Notes: generated by a model from the letters alone, not told the origin. 64,000 nucleotides of DNA from Bradyrhizobium sp. CCBAU 051011 (GCF_009930815.1 NZ_CP022222.1:372001-436000); one strand, 5' to 3'. Counted from the first letter of the stretch, positions 24,834-35,039 are shown. Program-made: numbers and translations.

Positions 24834-24931
24834 CGGCTCGCCGCCATCGCCTTCGATTCCAATACGCTGCGCGTGATCGCGGAAGCCGAAGGCGCTATCA
24901 ATGTCCACGTGAGCACGCTTGCCGGTGCTGT
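24833..24931 (+). repeat. Direct repeat B: stray copy of the DUF4403 3' end
   Basis: It matches 23473-23571 at roughly nine bases in ten by eye (for example the shared CGCTGCGCGTGATCGCGGAA). Here it has no start codon or upstream gene, so it is a duplication footprint. Confidence 0.85.
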
Positions 24932-24958
24932 AGGCGGCCTGCAGCGCAGCTCCCGCGC

Positions 24959-25070
24959 CGTCATTGTAAAGCGCAACGAAGCAATCCGCGTTTCCCCGCG
25001 AGGAGAGATGGATTGCTTCGTCGCTTCGCTCCCTTGCGCAAACGCCTCGCGTTTGTCGCAGGCAATGACG
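24959..25070. repeat. CATTGCGAG / GAAGCAATCCA palindromic repeat, copy 2 (divergent)
   Basis: The left arm is drifted (GTCATTGTAAAGCGCAACGAAGCAATCC). The right arm is interrupted by about 30 bases (CCTTGCGCAAACGCCTCGCG and onward) before it resumes with GCAATGACGG. Confidence 0.75.
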
Positions 25071-25098
25071 GTTCACCGCGCAAGAGCGCCGACGCCGA

Positions 25099-25314
25099 CT
25101 ACGACCCTTCGAACTTGAACGAGACCTTCACCTTGGCGCGGTAGGCTTCGACCTTGCCGCTGGTGTCCAGTTGAAGATCGAGCTGCACGATCTCGGCGAC
25201 GCGCAGATCGCGCAGCGATTCTCCGGCGCGGCTGACCGCAGCCGCCGCGGCCTTCTCCCAGGAATCCTTGCTGGTGCCGATCAGCTCGATGACCTTGTAG
25301 ACACTCTCAGCCAT
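25099..25314 (-). CDS. Dodecin, flavin-binding storage protein
   Basis: The 71-residue protein (SVYKVIELIGTSKDSWEKAAAAAVSRAGESLRDLRVAEIV...VSFKFEG) matches dodecin over its full length, including the KVIEL first strand and the STDSWEDAA-type helix start. Dodecins assemble into 12-mers that store riboflavin or FMN in the cytosol and protect it from light. The ATG at 25314 has a strong GGGAGGA Shine-Dalgarno; the longer frame upstream is spurious. Confidence 0.92.
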   Translation of the reverse strand: MAESVYKVIELIGTSKDSWEKAAAAAVSRAGESLRDLRVAEIVQLDLQLDTSGKVEAYRAKVKVSFKFEGS

Positions 25315-25445
25315 GTCGTCCTCCCGTTGATGCAAAGGTCGATGGAAGGCAGGAGGCAGGTGCTCCTGCCGCGCTTGCAACCTAACATCGGGACGCCGAC
25401 GCCGATAGGATGCGCCGCACCATGCACGAGGGGTACTTGCAAAAC

Positions 25446-25482
25446 AAAATGGCCGGGCGGCATCACGCCGTCCGGCCATTTT
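25446..25482 (-). terminator. Intrinsic terminator after the PRC-barrel gene
   Basis: AAAATGGCCGG and CCGGCCATTTT pair as the outer stem, with more pairing inside. It lies 32 bases past the stop of the minus-strand PRC-barrel gene, with a T-run on that strand. Confidence 0.82.
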
Positions 25483-25513
25483 GAGGAAGCTTGCGGTTTT
25501 TGAGGCCGCGGCG

Positions 25514-26053
25514 TTACTCGGTCGTATACTTGAACTCCGGCATCGCCTTCAGCTGATCCTTTGTTGCACTGAGCGTGGCGTGATCCGGATACCACGGATT
25601 CTTCTTCACGGCCGGCGCAGCAGGCGCGGTCGCCGCACCCGTCGTCGTGCCCGTGCCGGTCGCAGGCCTTGCGCCGCCGGTCGCAGGCTGGGTCGAGGCG
25701 CCGGTATAGGCGATCGGCTCCTCGACGAACTTCACCTTGTCCATCGGCACCGCGACGAGATGCTCACCGACGCCGAGGAAGCCACCGACGCCGATCACCA
25801 CGGCTTTGATATCGCCGTTCTTGTCGGTCAGGAGATCGTTGATCGATCCGAGGCTTTCGTTGCTGTCGTTATACACGTTCAGGCCAACCAGCTTCGAGGT
25901 CCGCCAGTTGCCCTTGAACGACGAGGTATCGGACGCAGCCGCAGGCGCGGCGGTGGTTGCTTTATCCGTCGTTGCCGACGGAGCTTGCGCAAACGCAACA
26001 CTCGCCAGCAGCGCGGAGGCCGCGATGCCGGCAACGGCATATTTGGTCAACAT
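25514..26053 (-). CDS. Secreted PRC-barrel domain protein
   Basis: The ATG at 26053 has a GAGGAG Shine-Dalgarno and gives a signal peptide ending AFA|Q (about 1-22). After an Ala/Thr linker a PRC barrel spans about 48-110 (SKLVGLNVYNDSNESLGSIN, VVIGVGGFLGVGEHLVAVP), followed by a Pro/Ala/Thr/Gly-rich tail. The PRC fold is a small beta barrel found in photosynthetic reaction centre H subunits and RimM; periplasmic versions like this are common in rhizobia, with unknown partners. A frameshifted relative lies directly upstream. Confidence 0.88.
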   Translation of the reverse strand: MLTKYAVAGIAASALLASVAFAQAPSATTDKATTAAPAAASDTSSFKGNWRTSKLVGLNVYNDSNESLGSINDLLTDKNGDIKAVVIGVGGFLGVGEHLVAVPMDKVKFVEEPIAYTGASTQPATGGARPATGTGTTTGAATAPAAPAVKKNPWYPDHATLSATKDQLKAMPEFKYTTE

Positions 26054-26148
26054 ATCCGTTCTCCTCAGTTCAGAAACGCTTTGAGGAAAACCCGGCACAT
26101 TAACAAGTGTTCCATATATATTACGCGGGAACACTCGCTTTGCGTGCG

Positions 26149-26527
26149 TCAGAAGCCGCCCCAGTAAGGCGGCATGCCGTAATAGCGATGCAGCTCTGCT
26201 TCCTTAGCGCGATCGCCCCAGTCGAAATCCATGTCCGCACGGAATGACGGCGCGCGCCTCAGCTCCTCATCGTCGATATCGAGTTCGTAGGCTTCGAACC
26301 TGGTGTTGTAGCGCAGCCGTCCCCAAGGCAACGGGATCAGATTGGCTCCGATGCCGAGAAAGCCGCCGAAACTCAGGATAGCATAGGATACTTTGCCGGT
26401 GACCTTGTCGATCATCAGCCGTTCTGATGTGGCCAATCGTATCCCCGTTCGGCCGGCGCACCGCGGTCCCCTCGACACGGTCGCTTGCGATCAACGGATG
26501 CGGCTTGGCCATGACGTCGCTTGCCAT
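26149..26527 (-). pseudogene. PRC-barrel protein gene broken by a one-base frameshift
   Basis: The ATG at 26527 has a GGAGGG Shine-Dalgarno and begins MASDVMAKPHPLIASDRVEG...GDTIGHI. At about 26424-26430 the frame must shift by one base to continue as ERLMIDKVTGKVSYAILSFGGFLGIG...YYGMPPYWGGF. Removing a single A (ATCAGAACGG to ATCGAACGG) would restore a normal 125-residue PRC-barrel protein. It has no signal peptide, unlike its downstream neighbour. Either the gene was recently inactivated or the base is a sequencing error. Confidence 0.8.
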
Positions 26528-26664
26528 TGAACCCTCCACACATCTGTATAGAAACCAACGTTGCACTGCGTGAGCAGTTCCGCCGCCGAAATGAGACAAC
26601 CATCCTTCCCTTTCGGAAAGGCTGGACAGGCCGACGCGGGAAGAACGTCAGCTCTGGAAGTCGA

Positions 26665-26925
26665 TCAGAAGCGCCGAGTAACCTGGCCGGCAATCAAATC
26701 GTCGATCTTGGATTTGAGCTCGTCGGGCGAGGGCCGCGTGCCGCTGGCCTGGGCGCTGGCGCGGCTCGCCTGCATGGCGGAATCGATATCGGTCAGCGCC
26801 GCCGACAACGCGTCCTGATCGGACGAACTGATGGCGCCGGATTTAACTTCGGACAACAACTCGTTCCGCAACATCTGCAGGGGCGACTGACGGGTATTGA
26901 TGGAGGCCGCCGAAATCGAGGTCAT
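26665..26925 (-). CDS. Small conserved hypothetical protein, 86 aa
   Basis: The Ser/Ala/Asp-rich protein MTSISAASINTRQSPLQMLR... is helical, with SGAISSSDQDALSAALTDIDSAMQ and PDELKSKIDDLIAGQV segments. The SSSDQDAL and DIDSA parts look like an EF-hand-flavoured repeat without full loops. This type of short protein recurs in bradyrhizobia. No signal or membrane helix is present. Function unknown. Confidence 0.7.
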   Translation of the reverse strand: MTSISAASINTRQSPLQMLRNELLSEVKSGAISSSDQDALSAALTDIDSAMQASRASAQASGTRPSPDELKSKIDDLIAGQVTRRF

Positions 26926-27122
26926 GATAGCTCCAGGGATGGGTCAGGTGATTCGGTTACTCGCGGGAACGCATCGGACGCGGCGAACGTAGGGCTCGCG
27001 CTCTTAACGAGGTCTCTTCAGCGCGCCCCTCGCCTGTTGCCCGGTATTGCCCGGGGCCATCCAGAAACATCCGGAAACAAAAATCCTTCGCCCACACGCC
27101 CGAATCACCGACAAAAGGTCGG

Positions 27123-27600
27123 AATGGCCCAGGCAATCCCAACATCCTCGTCGTCGAGGACGACCGCGAAACGCGGACGCTGATTGCAAAATACCTGCGC
27201 AATAACGCCTGCAACGTGAGGACGGCTGTCGATGGCCGCGAGATGGCGCGCGCCATGACCGACCGCCGGGTCGATCTGTTGATCCTCGACGTCATGCTGC
27301 CCGGCGAGGACGGTCTCACCCCTCTGCCGCAAGGTGCGCGCGGAATCACAGACGCCGATCGAGGACGATGATCCCGGCATTTCGGATGCGCAGAAGCAAA
27401 ACATGCTGGAGCCGTTCGTGCGCGGCGACGACGCTCGCAACATGGATGAGGCGGCGGGCTTCGGCCTCGGCCTGTCGATTACGAACGCCATTGTGCTGGC
27501 GCATGGCGGGACGCTGTCGCTGCACGACCGGCCGCCGCACGGGCTGGTGGTGCGCATGCAATTGCCGACACGTCAGAACGGCGGCCGCGCCGCGGCCTAG
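27123..27600 (+). pseudogene. Two-component system remnant: response-regulator start joined to histidine-kinase end
   Basis: From about 27138 one frame reads NILVVEDDRETRTLIAKYLR...LLILDVMLPGEDGLT, the first 70 residues of an OmpR-type receiver with its Asp pocket and phospho-Asp (LDVMLP). A one-base slip in a C-run (about 27317) continues as CRKVRAESQTPI. This then joins abruptly to EDDDPGISDAQKQNMLEPFVRG and GFGLGLSITNAIVLAHGGTL, the ATP-binding end of a sensor kinase. The receiver's end, DNA-binding domain and most of the kinase are gone, consistent with one deletion of well over 1 kb across an adjacent regulator-kinase pair. The last 88 codons remain open but cannot make a kinase. Confidence 0.82.
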
Positions 27601-27609
27601 TTCATCGCG

Positions 27610-27804
27610 TCAGGCAGCCAGCGCGTCGGGATCGGCTTCCTCGTAGATGGCGATCGCCTCGAAGCGATAGTCGCAGGCGCGGCAGAACCAGAGAAAGGAG
27701 GTGCGGCCTTGACTGCTCTCGACCCAATCGGGTCTCGGAATCGGCTTGCCGCACTGGGCGCAGGGATTTCCGCGAGGCAGATAGCTGGTGTCAAGTCGAG
27801 CCAT
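27610..27804 (-). CDS. Small zinc-ribbon protein
   Basis: The 64-residue protein has two CxxC pairs (C15/C18 and C41/C44) in CAQCGKPIPRP...WFCRACDYRFE, a compact zinc ribbon, and an acidic C-terminus. It is cytoplasmic. Such stand-alone ribbons may bind nucleic acid or proteins; no target is evident. The gene faces the two-component remnant tail to tail, 9 bases away. Confidence 0.76.
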   Translation of the reverse strand: MARLDTSYLPRGNPCAQCGKPIPRPDWVESSQGRTSFLWFCRACDYRFEAIAIYEEADPDALAA

Positions 27805-28163
27805 GGCGCATCTCCCTAGATTTCGGACGCCGTAACGACGTCTCGCTTTTTGAAATTTCGTTGAATGGGACAGGTTTGCTGTCGGAATGAATTGATTGGG
27901 TATTTCGTCGCGGCGTCTTCTTTACACCTTGACTGCGACTTTTGCACGACATTCCTCGCGCGTCCGCATGACGCAGATTCGCGTCGACAGACGCGATGCA
28001 TCGCACGCACAACGTTAACGTCACGTGAGCCGCGTTCGTTAACACATGCCTCCGCGCAGAGATCTCGCCGCGATGTCGTCCGCTTTTTGCCACATCTTGG
28101 CCCGCACATGGAACTAACCGGAAGCATCAATCGTTCACGCGTCCATCCGCCGAGATCGTTTTT
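27805..28163. other. Divergent intergenic region, zinc-ribbon gene / lytic transglycosylase gene
   Basis: No gene is supported in these 359 bp; short frames on both strands lack Shine-Dalgarno sites and family features. A small palindrome, GACGCCGTAACGACGTC, lies at about 27827-27843, 23-39 bases upstream of the zinc-ribbon start, and could be an operator. Confidence 0.4.
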
Positions 28164-28691
28164 ATGAAAAGTTTTCCGAAATTCGTCTGGCTCGCGGCCA
28201 CCGCGGCGCTGTTCGTTTCATCGGCCGCAATCGCGCAGAGCCGCGTGCAATATGAAAGCATGGTCGCATCGCACGCAGCCGCCAACAACGTGCCGGAAGC
28301 GCTGGTGCATCGCGTGATCGTGCGCGAGAGCAAATATCATCCGAACCTGGTCGGGCGCGGCGGCACCATCGGGTTGATGCAGATCAAGCTGCCGACCGCG
28401 CGCGGCCTCGGCTACACCGGCGATGCCGCGGGCCTGCGCGATCCCAGCACTAACCTCGCCTGGGGCATCAAATACCTTGCCGGCGCCTACCGCGCCGCGG
28501 GCGGCGACCACAGCCGAGCCGTGCGCTATTATGCGAGCGGCTATTACTACGCTGCAAAGCGCCAGCGCCAGGAACGGCCGCTGCAAATCGCGCCGGTCCT
28601 CGCAAGTGATGCACCGCCGAAAATCGTCGCCGCGCCGGTCGCGACGGCCAGAACGCCCGCCGACGCCAACGCGCTGCAGACGGCAAAATAG
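28164..28691 (+). CDS. Lytic transglycosylase, SLT family
   Basis: A signal peptide (ending AIA|Q near 24) precedes an SLT domain with the catalytic glutamate E55 in VIVRESKYHP, then GGTIGLMQIKLPTARGLGY and LAWGIKYLAGAYRA. The enzyme cleaves peptidoglycan between MurNAc and GlcNAc with 1,6-anhydro product, in the periplasm. The last 40 residues are an Ala/Pro-rich tail. At 175 residues it is a minimal single-domain member, as seen beside secretion systems, but no such system is near. Confidence 0.9.
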   Translation: MKSFPKFVWLAATAALFVSSAAIAQSRVQYESMVASHAAANNVPEALVHRVIVRESKYHPNLVGRGGTIGLMQIKLPTARGLGYTGDAAGLRDPSTNLAWGIKYLAGAYRAAGGDHSRAVRYYASGYYYAAKRQRQERPLQIAPVLASDAPPKIVAAPVATARTPADANALQTAK

Positions 28692-28700
28692 CTAAGTCTC

Positions 28701-28828
28701 GTGTCCCGGGCGCGGGGCAGCGCGTTTGCGCTGCTCCGCAAAACCGGGACCCAATGCCAGCCGTCCGAGACCCCAGCTCAGCAGCGCACCGCTGCTGCAC
28801 TGCGCTGGGTCCGGGCGCGATAGCGGGG
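28701..28828. repeat. GTCCCGGGCGC / AGCGCGTTTGCGCT palindromic repeat cluster
   Basis: Nested hairpins (GTCCCGG with CCGGGAC; GCAGCGCG with CGCGCTGC-like arms) and a second half with CAGCAGCGCACCGCTGCTG and CGCTGGGTCCGGGCGC fill the space between the lytic transglycosylase gene and the TPP riboswitch. Confidence 0.7.
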
Positions 28829-28881
28829 CAGGTTCCCGTACGGCCGCGTTGACACCTCCACCCAACCGCCTACATTAGACC

Positions 28882-28993
28882 TGTTCCGAGGGGTGCTCCG
28901 TGAGGAGCTGAGATACCGCAAACTTTGGGCCGAACAGCCCAAGACCGCGGTGACCCTTTGAACCTGATCCGGGTCATGCCGGCGAAGGGACAG
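28882..28993 (+). promoter_or_regulatory. TPP riboswitch (THI element) controlling the thi operon
   Basis: The hallmark parts are in order: GAGGGGTGCTCCGTGAGGAG, CTGAGATACCGC, a variable stem (TTTGGGCCGAACAGCCCAA), then ACCCTTTGAACCTGATCCGG and GTCATGCCGGCGAAGGGA. The end of the element is two bases from the thiO ATG and covers its Shine-Dalgarno region, so translation control by ligand-dependent masking of the ribosome site is likely. High thiamin pyrophosphate would shut off thiO and the genes behind it. Confidence 0.96.
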
Positions 28994-28995
28994 GG

Positions 28996-30009
28996 ATGTA
29001 CCAGAAGTCAGATCTGCGCGGGGATTCTCCCGTTTCCATCATCGGCGCGGGCATTGCCGGCGCATGGCAGGCCTTGCTGTTCGCCCAGGCCGGCCACGCC
29101 GTCACTCTGTACGAGCGCAGTGACGCCGCTATGACGCTTTCCACCAGCCACTGGGCCGGCGGCATGCTGGCGCCCTGGTGCGAGGCCGAGACCTCCGAGC
29201 CCGTGATCGGCCGGCTCGGCATCCGCTCGCTCGATCTGTGGCGCGAGCATTTTCCCGATACCCCGTTCAACGGCTCGCTGGTCGTGGCACACCCGCGCGA
29301 CCGCGCCGATCTCGAACGCTTTGCCAGACTCACCGCCGGCCATGTCAGGCTCGACGCGCAGGCGCTGAGCGAGCTCGAACCGTCGCTGGAAGGCCGCTTT
29401 CGCACCGGCCTGTTCTACGCCGACGAGGGCCATGTCGAGCCGCGAAAGGTGCTCCCCGAGCTGCACGCCCGCATCACAGCGGCTGGCGGCACCATCAAGT
29501 TCGACTGCGATGCAAAAGCGGAAAATCTCGACGGCGTCGTCATCGATTGCCGCGGGCTGTCCGCGCGCGACGAGCAGCCGGAGCTGCGCGGCGTCAAGGG
29601 CGAGATGATCATCGTCGAGACTTCAGAGGTCGAGCTGTCGCGCCCGGTGCGGCTGATCCATCCGCGCTGGCCGCTCTATGTGATCCCGCGCGGCGACGGC
29701 AAGTTCATGCTGGGCGCGACCTCGATCGAGGCCGAGGACACCGGCGTCAGCGTCCGCTCGGCGCTGGAGCTTTTGGGCGCCGCCTATGCCGTACACCCGG
29801 CCTTTGCCGAGGCGCGCATCGTCGAATTCGGCTCCGGCCTTCGTCCCGCCTACCCGGACAACCTGCCGCGGATCACGGCCGGCAAGAACAAGATCGCTGT
29901 GAACGGGCTTTACCGCCACGGTTTCCTGCTGGCGCCCGCGCTCGCGGAAGCGACACTCGCCTTTGTGCAGCGTGGCGCCATCGACAATGAGGTGATGCGA
30001 TGCGTGTAA
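28996..30009 (+). CDS. thiO: Glycine oxidase ThiO
   Basis: An N-terminal FAD site (SIIGAGIAGAWQALLFAQAG) and the DAO-fold C-terminal segment (FGSGLRPAYPDNLPRITAGKN, GLYRHGFLLAPALAEA) identify a ThiO-type flavoprotein. It oxidises glycine to dehydroglycine, the glycine-derived part of the thiazole ring in aerobes. The gene starts right after the TPP riboswitch and overlaps thiS by ten bases, so it is the first gene of the thiamin operon. Confidence 0.93.
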   Translation: MYQKSDLRGDSPVSIIGAGIAGAWQALLFAQAGHAVTLYERSDAAMTLSTSHWAGGMLAPWCEAETSEPVIGRLGIRSLDLWREHFPDTPFNGSLVVAHPRDRADLERFARLTAGHVRLDAQALSELEPSLEGRFRTGLFYADEGHVEPRKVLPELHARITAAGGTIKFDCDAKAENLDGVVIDCRGLSARDEQPELRGVKGEMIIVETSEVELSRPVRLIHPRWPLYVIPRGDGKFMLGATSIEAEDTGVSVRSALELLGAAYAVHPAFAEARIVEFGSGLRPAYPDNLPRITAGKNKIAVNGLYRHGFLLAPALAEATLAFVQRGAIDNEVMRCV

Positions 30010-30197
30010 CCGTCAACGGCGAAGCGCGCGAGATCGCCTCGACGCGCGTCGACGCACTGCTCAGCGAACTCGAATACGAAGGTACGCATTTCGCGATCGC
30101 GCTGAATTACGACGTGCTGCCGAAAAGCCGCTGGGCCGAGACGACGCTGAAGGCCGGCGACGAGATCGAGATCATCACGCCGCGGCAGGGAGGGTGA
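30000..30197 (+). CDS. thiS: Sulfur carrier protein ThiS
   Basis: The 65-residue ubiquitin-like protein begins MRVTVNGEAREI and ends TPRQGG, with the C-terminal Gly-Gly that is adenylated and then thiocarboxylated. It delivers sulfur to ThiG. The start overlaps thiO, the usual coupling in this operon. A GYVAVALNxxxVPRS-like core is present as FAIALNYDVLPKSRW. Confidence 0.94.
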   Translation: MRVTVNGEAREIASTRVDALLSELEYEGTHFAIALNYDVLPKSRWAETTLKAGDEIEIITPRQGG

Positions 30198-30230
30198 AGG
30201 CGATGGTGAGCAGAGCCGCAGTCTCCCTTA

Positions 30231-30364
30231 ACCTCTCCCCGCTTGCGGGGAGAGGTCGGATCGCTCTTGGCGATCCGGGTGAGGGGGTACAGGTCTCGAG
30301 GCATCGGTACTCGCGGAAGCAGCCCCTCACCCCAGCCCTCTCCCCGCAAGAGCGGGGCGAGGGA
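30231..30364. repeat. CTCTCCCCGCTTGCGGGGAGAG palindromic repeat between thiS and thiG
   Basis: A tight hairpin at the left (CTCTCCCCGCTTGCGGGGAG, 30233-30252) and a second copy at the right (CTCTCCCCGCAAGAGCGGGG) are inverted to each other, with about 80 bases between. The whole element sits inside the operon. Confidence 0.85.
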
Positions 30365-30390
30365 GCAAACCGGAATCGCGGAGGCGCATA

Positions 30391-31173
30391 GTGCTGAACT
30401 TCTACGGCAAAACCTTTTCCTCCCGCCTGCTGATCGGCACGGCGCTCTATCCGTCGCCCGCGATCATGCAGGACGCGATCCGCGCCTCGCGCGCCAACAT
30501 CGTCACCGTGTCGCTGCGGCGCGAGGCTGCCGGCGGCAAGAGCGGGGACGCGTTCTGGTCGCTGATCCGCGAGCTCGATGTCACGGTATTGCCGAACACC
30601 GCCGGCTGCCGCAGCGTGCGCGAGGCAGTGACCACGGCCAAGCTCGCACGCGAACTGTTCGGAACGCCCTGGATCAAGCTGGAGGTGATCGCCGACAACG
30701 ACACGCTGCAGCCCGACGTGGTCGGCCTCGTCGAAGCCGCCGGCATCCTGATCAAGGACGGCTTTGAAGTATTCCCCTATTGCACCGAGGACCTGTCGGT
30801 CGCGATGCGGCTGGTCGACGCCGGCTGCAAGGTCGTCATGCCGTGGGCCGCGCCGATCGGAAGTGCAAAAGGCATCACCAACCGCGACGCGCTGAAATTG
30901 ATGCGCGAACGCTTGCCGGATATCACGCTGGTGGTCGACGCCGGCCTCGGCGCGCCCTCGCATGCGGCGCACGCCCTCGAACTCGGCTACGACGCCGTGC
31001 TGCTCAATACCGCGGTTGCAAAAGCCGTCGATCCGGTCGCGATGGCGAATGCATTCCGGCTCGGCGTCGAAGCCGGCCGAACGGCTTACGAAGCCGGCCT
31101 GATGGAAGCCCGCGACTTCGCCTCCCCCTCAACCCCTGTGATCGGGACCCCGTTCTGGCATGCCGTATCCTGA
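30391..31173 (+). CDS. thiG: Thiazole synthase ThiG
   Basis: The 260-residue TIM barrel starts with GTG after a GGAGG Shine-Dalgarno. Diagnostic segments are [35 protein letters not shown] with ThiG-like spacing, [16 protein letters not shown] with the imine-forming lysine region, and [29 protein letters not shown]. It condenses deoxyxylulose phosphate, dehydroglycine and ThiS-thiocarboxylate into the thiazole. It is separated from thiS by a palindromic repeat and overlaps thiE by 14 bases. Confidence 0.95.
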   Translation: MLNFYGKTFSSRLLIGTALYPSPAIMQDAIRASRANIVTVSLRREAAGGKSGDAFWSLIRELDVTVLPNTAGCRSVREAVTTAKLARELFGTPWIKLEVIADNDTLQPDVVGLVEAAGILIKDGFEVFPYCTEDLSVAMRLVDAGCKVVMPWAAPIGSAKGITNRDALKLMRERLPDITLVVDAGLGAPSHAAHALELGYDAVLLNTAVAKAVDPVAMANAFRLGVEAGRTAYEAGLMEARDFASPSTPVIGTPFWHAVS

Positions 31174-31768
31174 CAGATTTTATCCCGTGGTCGACAGCGT
31201 CACCTGGGTGGCCCGGCTGGCGCTGCTCGGCACCGGCACCATTCAACTGCGCGCCAAGGACCTCAATGAATCGGAGGCGCTGCAGATCGTCACCGACGCG
31301 CTCGAAGTCATCAAGGGCACCGACGTCAAGCTCGTGGTCAACGATTACTGGCGCGCGGCGATCGTCGCCGGCGCCCAGCATTTGCATCTCGGCCAGGAAG
31401 ATCTCGTTGACGCGGACCTCAACGAGATCCGCAAAGCCGGGCTGACGCTCGGCATCTCCACCCATGACGACGAGGAACTGGCGACGGCGCTCGCCGCCAA
31501 GCCCGATTACATCGCGTTGGGTCCGATCTTCCCGACCACGCTGAAATCGATGCGCTTCGCGCCGCAGGGCATTCCAAAAATCACCGAATGGAAGAAACGC
31601 ATCGGCGACATCCCGCTGGTCGCGATCGGCGGCATCAAGTTCGAACAGGCGGCCGAGATTTTTGCCGCCGGCGCCGACTCCATCGCCGTCGTCAGCGACG
31701 TCACCCAGAACGCCGATCCCGATGCAAGGGTGCGGCAGTGGCTTGGCCAGAGCGCGGAGGCTGCGTGA
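31160..31768 (+). CDS. thiE: Thiamin-phosphate synthase ThiE
   Basis: The 202-residue protein has the ThiE barrel features: [53 protein letters not shown] and [13 protein letters not shown], then [27 protein letters not shown]. It joins the thiazole and pyrimidine moieties to give thiamin phosphate in the cytosol. The ATG lies inside the end of thiG, so translation is coupled. Confidence 0.92.
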   Translation: MPYPDRFYPVVDSVTWVARLALLGTGTIQLRAKDLNESEALQIVTDALEVIKGTDVKLVVNDYWRAAIVAGAQHLHLGQEDLVDADLNEIRKAGLTLGISTHDDEELATALAAKPDYIALGPIFPTTLKSMRFAPQGIPKITEWKKRIGDIPLVAIGGIKFEQAAEIFAAGADSIAVVSDVTQNADPDARVRQWLGQSAEAA

Positions 31769-31789
31769 GATGAAGGCGAACCCATCAGC

Positions 31790-31878
31790 CGTCATTGCGA
31801 GCGAAGCGAAGCAATCCATTGGCACCGAGAATTCGGCGACAATGGATTGCTTCGTCGCTTCGCTCCTCGCAATGACGG
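31790..31878. repeat. CATTGCGAG / GAAGCAATCCA palindromic repeat, copy 3
   Basis: Intact arms (GTCATTGCGAGCGAAGCGAA and the inverted form ending GCAATGACGG) surround a 20-base centre. It is the first of two repeats filling the gap between thiE and thiC. Confidence 0.9.
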
Positions 31879-31901
31879 ACGAGACATATGCGCTCGCGGA
31901 G

Positions 31902-32061
31902 GCACCCCCACCCCAACCCTCCCCCGCAAGAGCGGGAGAGGGAGCGCAGCGAGTTCTTGGCGCCCTCCGCTTACGCCGCAGGGAGCGCAGCGAGTCCTCG
32001 TTACCCTCTCCCGCTTGCGGGGGAGGGTGGCGCGCGCGTCAGCGCGCGACGGGTGGGGGCT
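31902..32061. repeat. CCCTCCCCCGCAAGAGCGGGAGAGGG palindromic repeat between thiE and thiC
   Basis: This is the same family as 30231-30364, in the opposite arrangement: a CCCGCAAGAGCGGG arm on the left, CTCCCGCTTGCGGGGGAG on the right, and GCGCGCGTCAGCGCGC near the end. Duplicated GGGAGCGCAGCGAGTYCT motifs lie in the middle. Confidence 0.82.
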
Positions 32062-32122
32062 CGCGCCACAAATTTCGCTACCGGATGGATCCGCAGTGCG
32101 GCCCCGTCCGGAATGACAATAA

Positions 32123-34039
<1,917 letters not shown>

Positions 34040-34064
34040 GGACTGCGCACGCATCCGGACCGCG

Positions 34065-34463
34065 ATGACCGACAGCCTGACCGGTGTCTGGGACGGCACC
34101 TTTGTTCAGCAGCAGGTAGGGATGGTCACGTTTCTGGCGACGCTCATCGAATCCGGTGGCGCGCTCACAGGAAACGTGACCGAACCCTGTACCGTCCCCG
34201 GCTGCCCGATCAGCACCCACAACGCTTCGATTGCGGGTCATCGATCCGGCAGCGCCGTCTCGTTCGTCAAACGCTACGAGCCGCCCGGCCACGGCTACAG
34301 CACTGTCTCTTACGAGGGCTCGGTCAATGCCGAAGCGACGGAAATCGACGGACGCTGGAAGCTGCCGGGCACGTCGGTATCAGGATCATTTCTGATGGTC
34401 CGCTCAAGCAAGCCTGCAGAAGCGGTGGCGGCGGAAGAACGGGCGAAGGAGCCGGCGCGGTAG
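34065..34463 (+). CDS. Conserved hypothetical protein, 132 aa
   Basis: A beta-rich protein: SLTGVWDGTFVQQQVGMVTFLATLIESGGALTGNVTE, then SFVKRYEPPGHGYSTVSYEGSVN and IDGRWKLPGTSVSGSFLMVR. The alternating strands with GxW starts suggest a small lipocalin-like barrel binding a lipophilic ligand (inference). It lacks a signal and starts 25 bases after thiC, so it may be co-transcribed with the thiamin operon. Confidence 0.75.
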   Translation: MTDSLTGVWDGTFVQQQVGMVTFLATLIESGGALTGNVTEPCTVPGCPISTHNASIAGHRSGSAVSFVKRYEPPGHGYSTVSYEGSVNAEATEIDGRWKLPGTSVSGSFLMVRSSKPAEAVAAEERAKEPAR

Positions 34464-34469
34464 CGAGCA

Positions 34470-34543
34470 AGCGTAGCCCGGATGAGCGCAGCGACATCCG
34501 GGACGAATATCCGCGCATATCGCTGCGCTCATGCAGGCTACGG
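34470..34543. repeat. GTAGCCCGGATGAGCGCAGCG palindromic repeat
   Basis: The left arm CGTAGCCCGGATGAGCGCAG and the right arm GCTGCGCTCATGCAGGCTACG are inverted copies. A shortened relative is at 60060-60097. Confidence 0.78.
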
Positions 34544-34895
34544 CCCTCGGGCCTCCTGGCCAATACGCGACTGTCGAACTGCCACCCGGTCCGCATCATG
34601 TAAATTCGCCGAATGAGTTCTGGACCCGAGCAATTTCGGGCGTGCCCTACCCCGCCGATTTCGTAGTTGAGGCGGGCAAGGCATACTATCTGCTGCCCAA
34701 GCGTTGGGGCGAAGATGCCGTTACACCTACACCATGGTGGGTTCCGTCGTCGTGCCGCAGAGAAGCTCCGTCGCGCACAGCACCTTCTCCGTTCATGCCG
34801 CCGCTGCAAGCGCTCCGCCGCCGGCGGAATTTGACAAAATTGAGCTATGCGAAGCTCACGCCACTATCTGCCTGCTACCGAACATATACCTATAG
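34531..34895 (+). pseudogene. Remnant of a DUF2846-like lipoprotein gene
   Basis: One frame reads PGQYATVELPPGPHHVNSPNEFW...DFVVEAGKAYYLLPKRWGEDA. After a shift at about 34718 it continues as TYTMVGSVVVPQRSSVAHSTFSVHAAAA...PPPAEFDKI. The first part looks like DUF2846 (a strand, PPGxH, then EAGKxYYL). The normal N-terminus with its signal is missing and the repeat at 34470 occupies its place. A decayed gene fits best, though the family call is loose. Confidence 0.4.
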
Positions 34896-35039
34896 GTGTG
34901 GAAAATAATCACCAAAACTTTTCCGTGCCTATTAATCTTTCGTTAACCATTCGCGCTCACGCTTCCCTGCGGCAGGGGGAGTGTGATTCCTGATGTTTCT
35001 GCTCCGCGTTTCGGAGCAGGCGTCGATCGGGAGGTGTTG

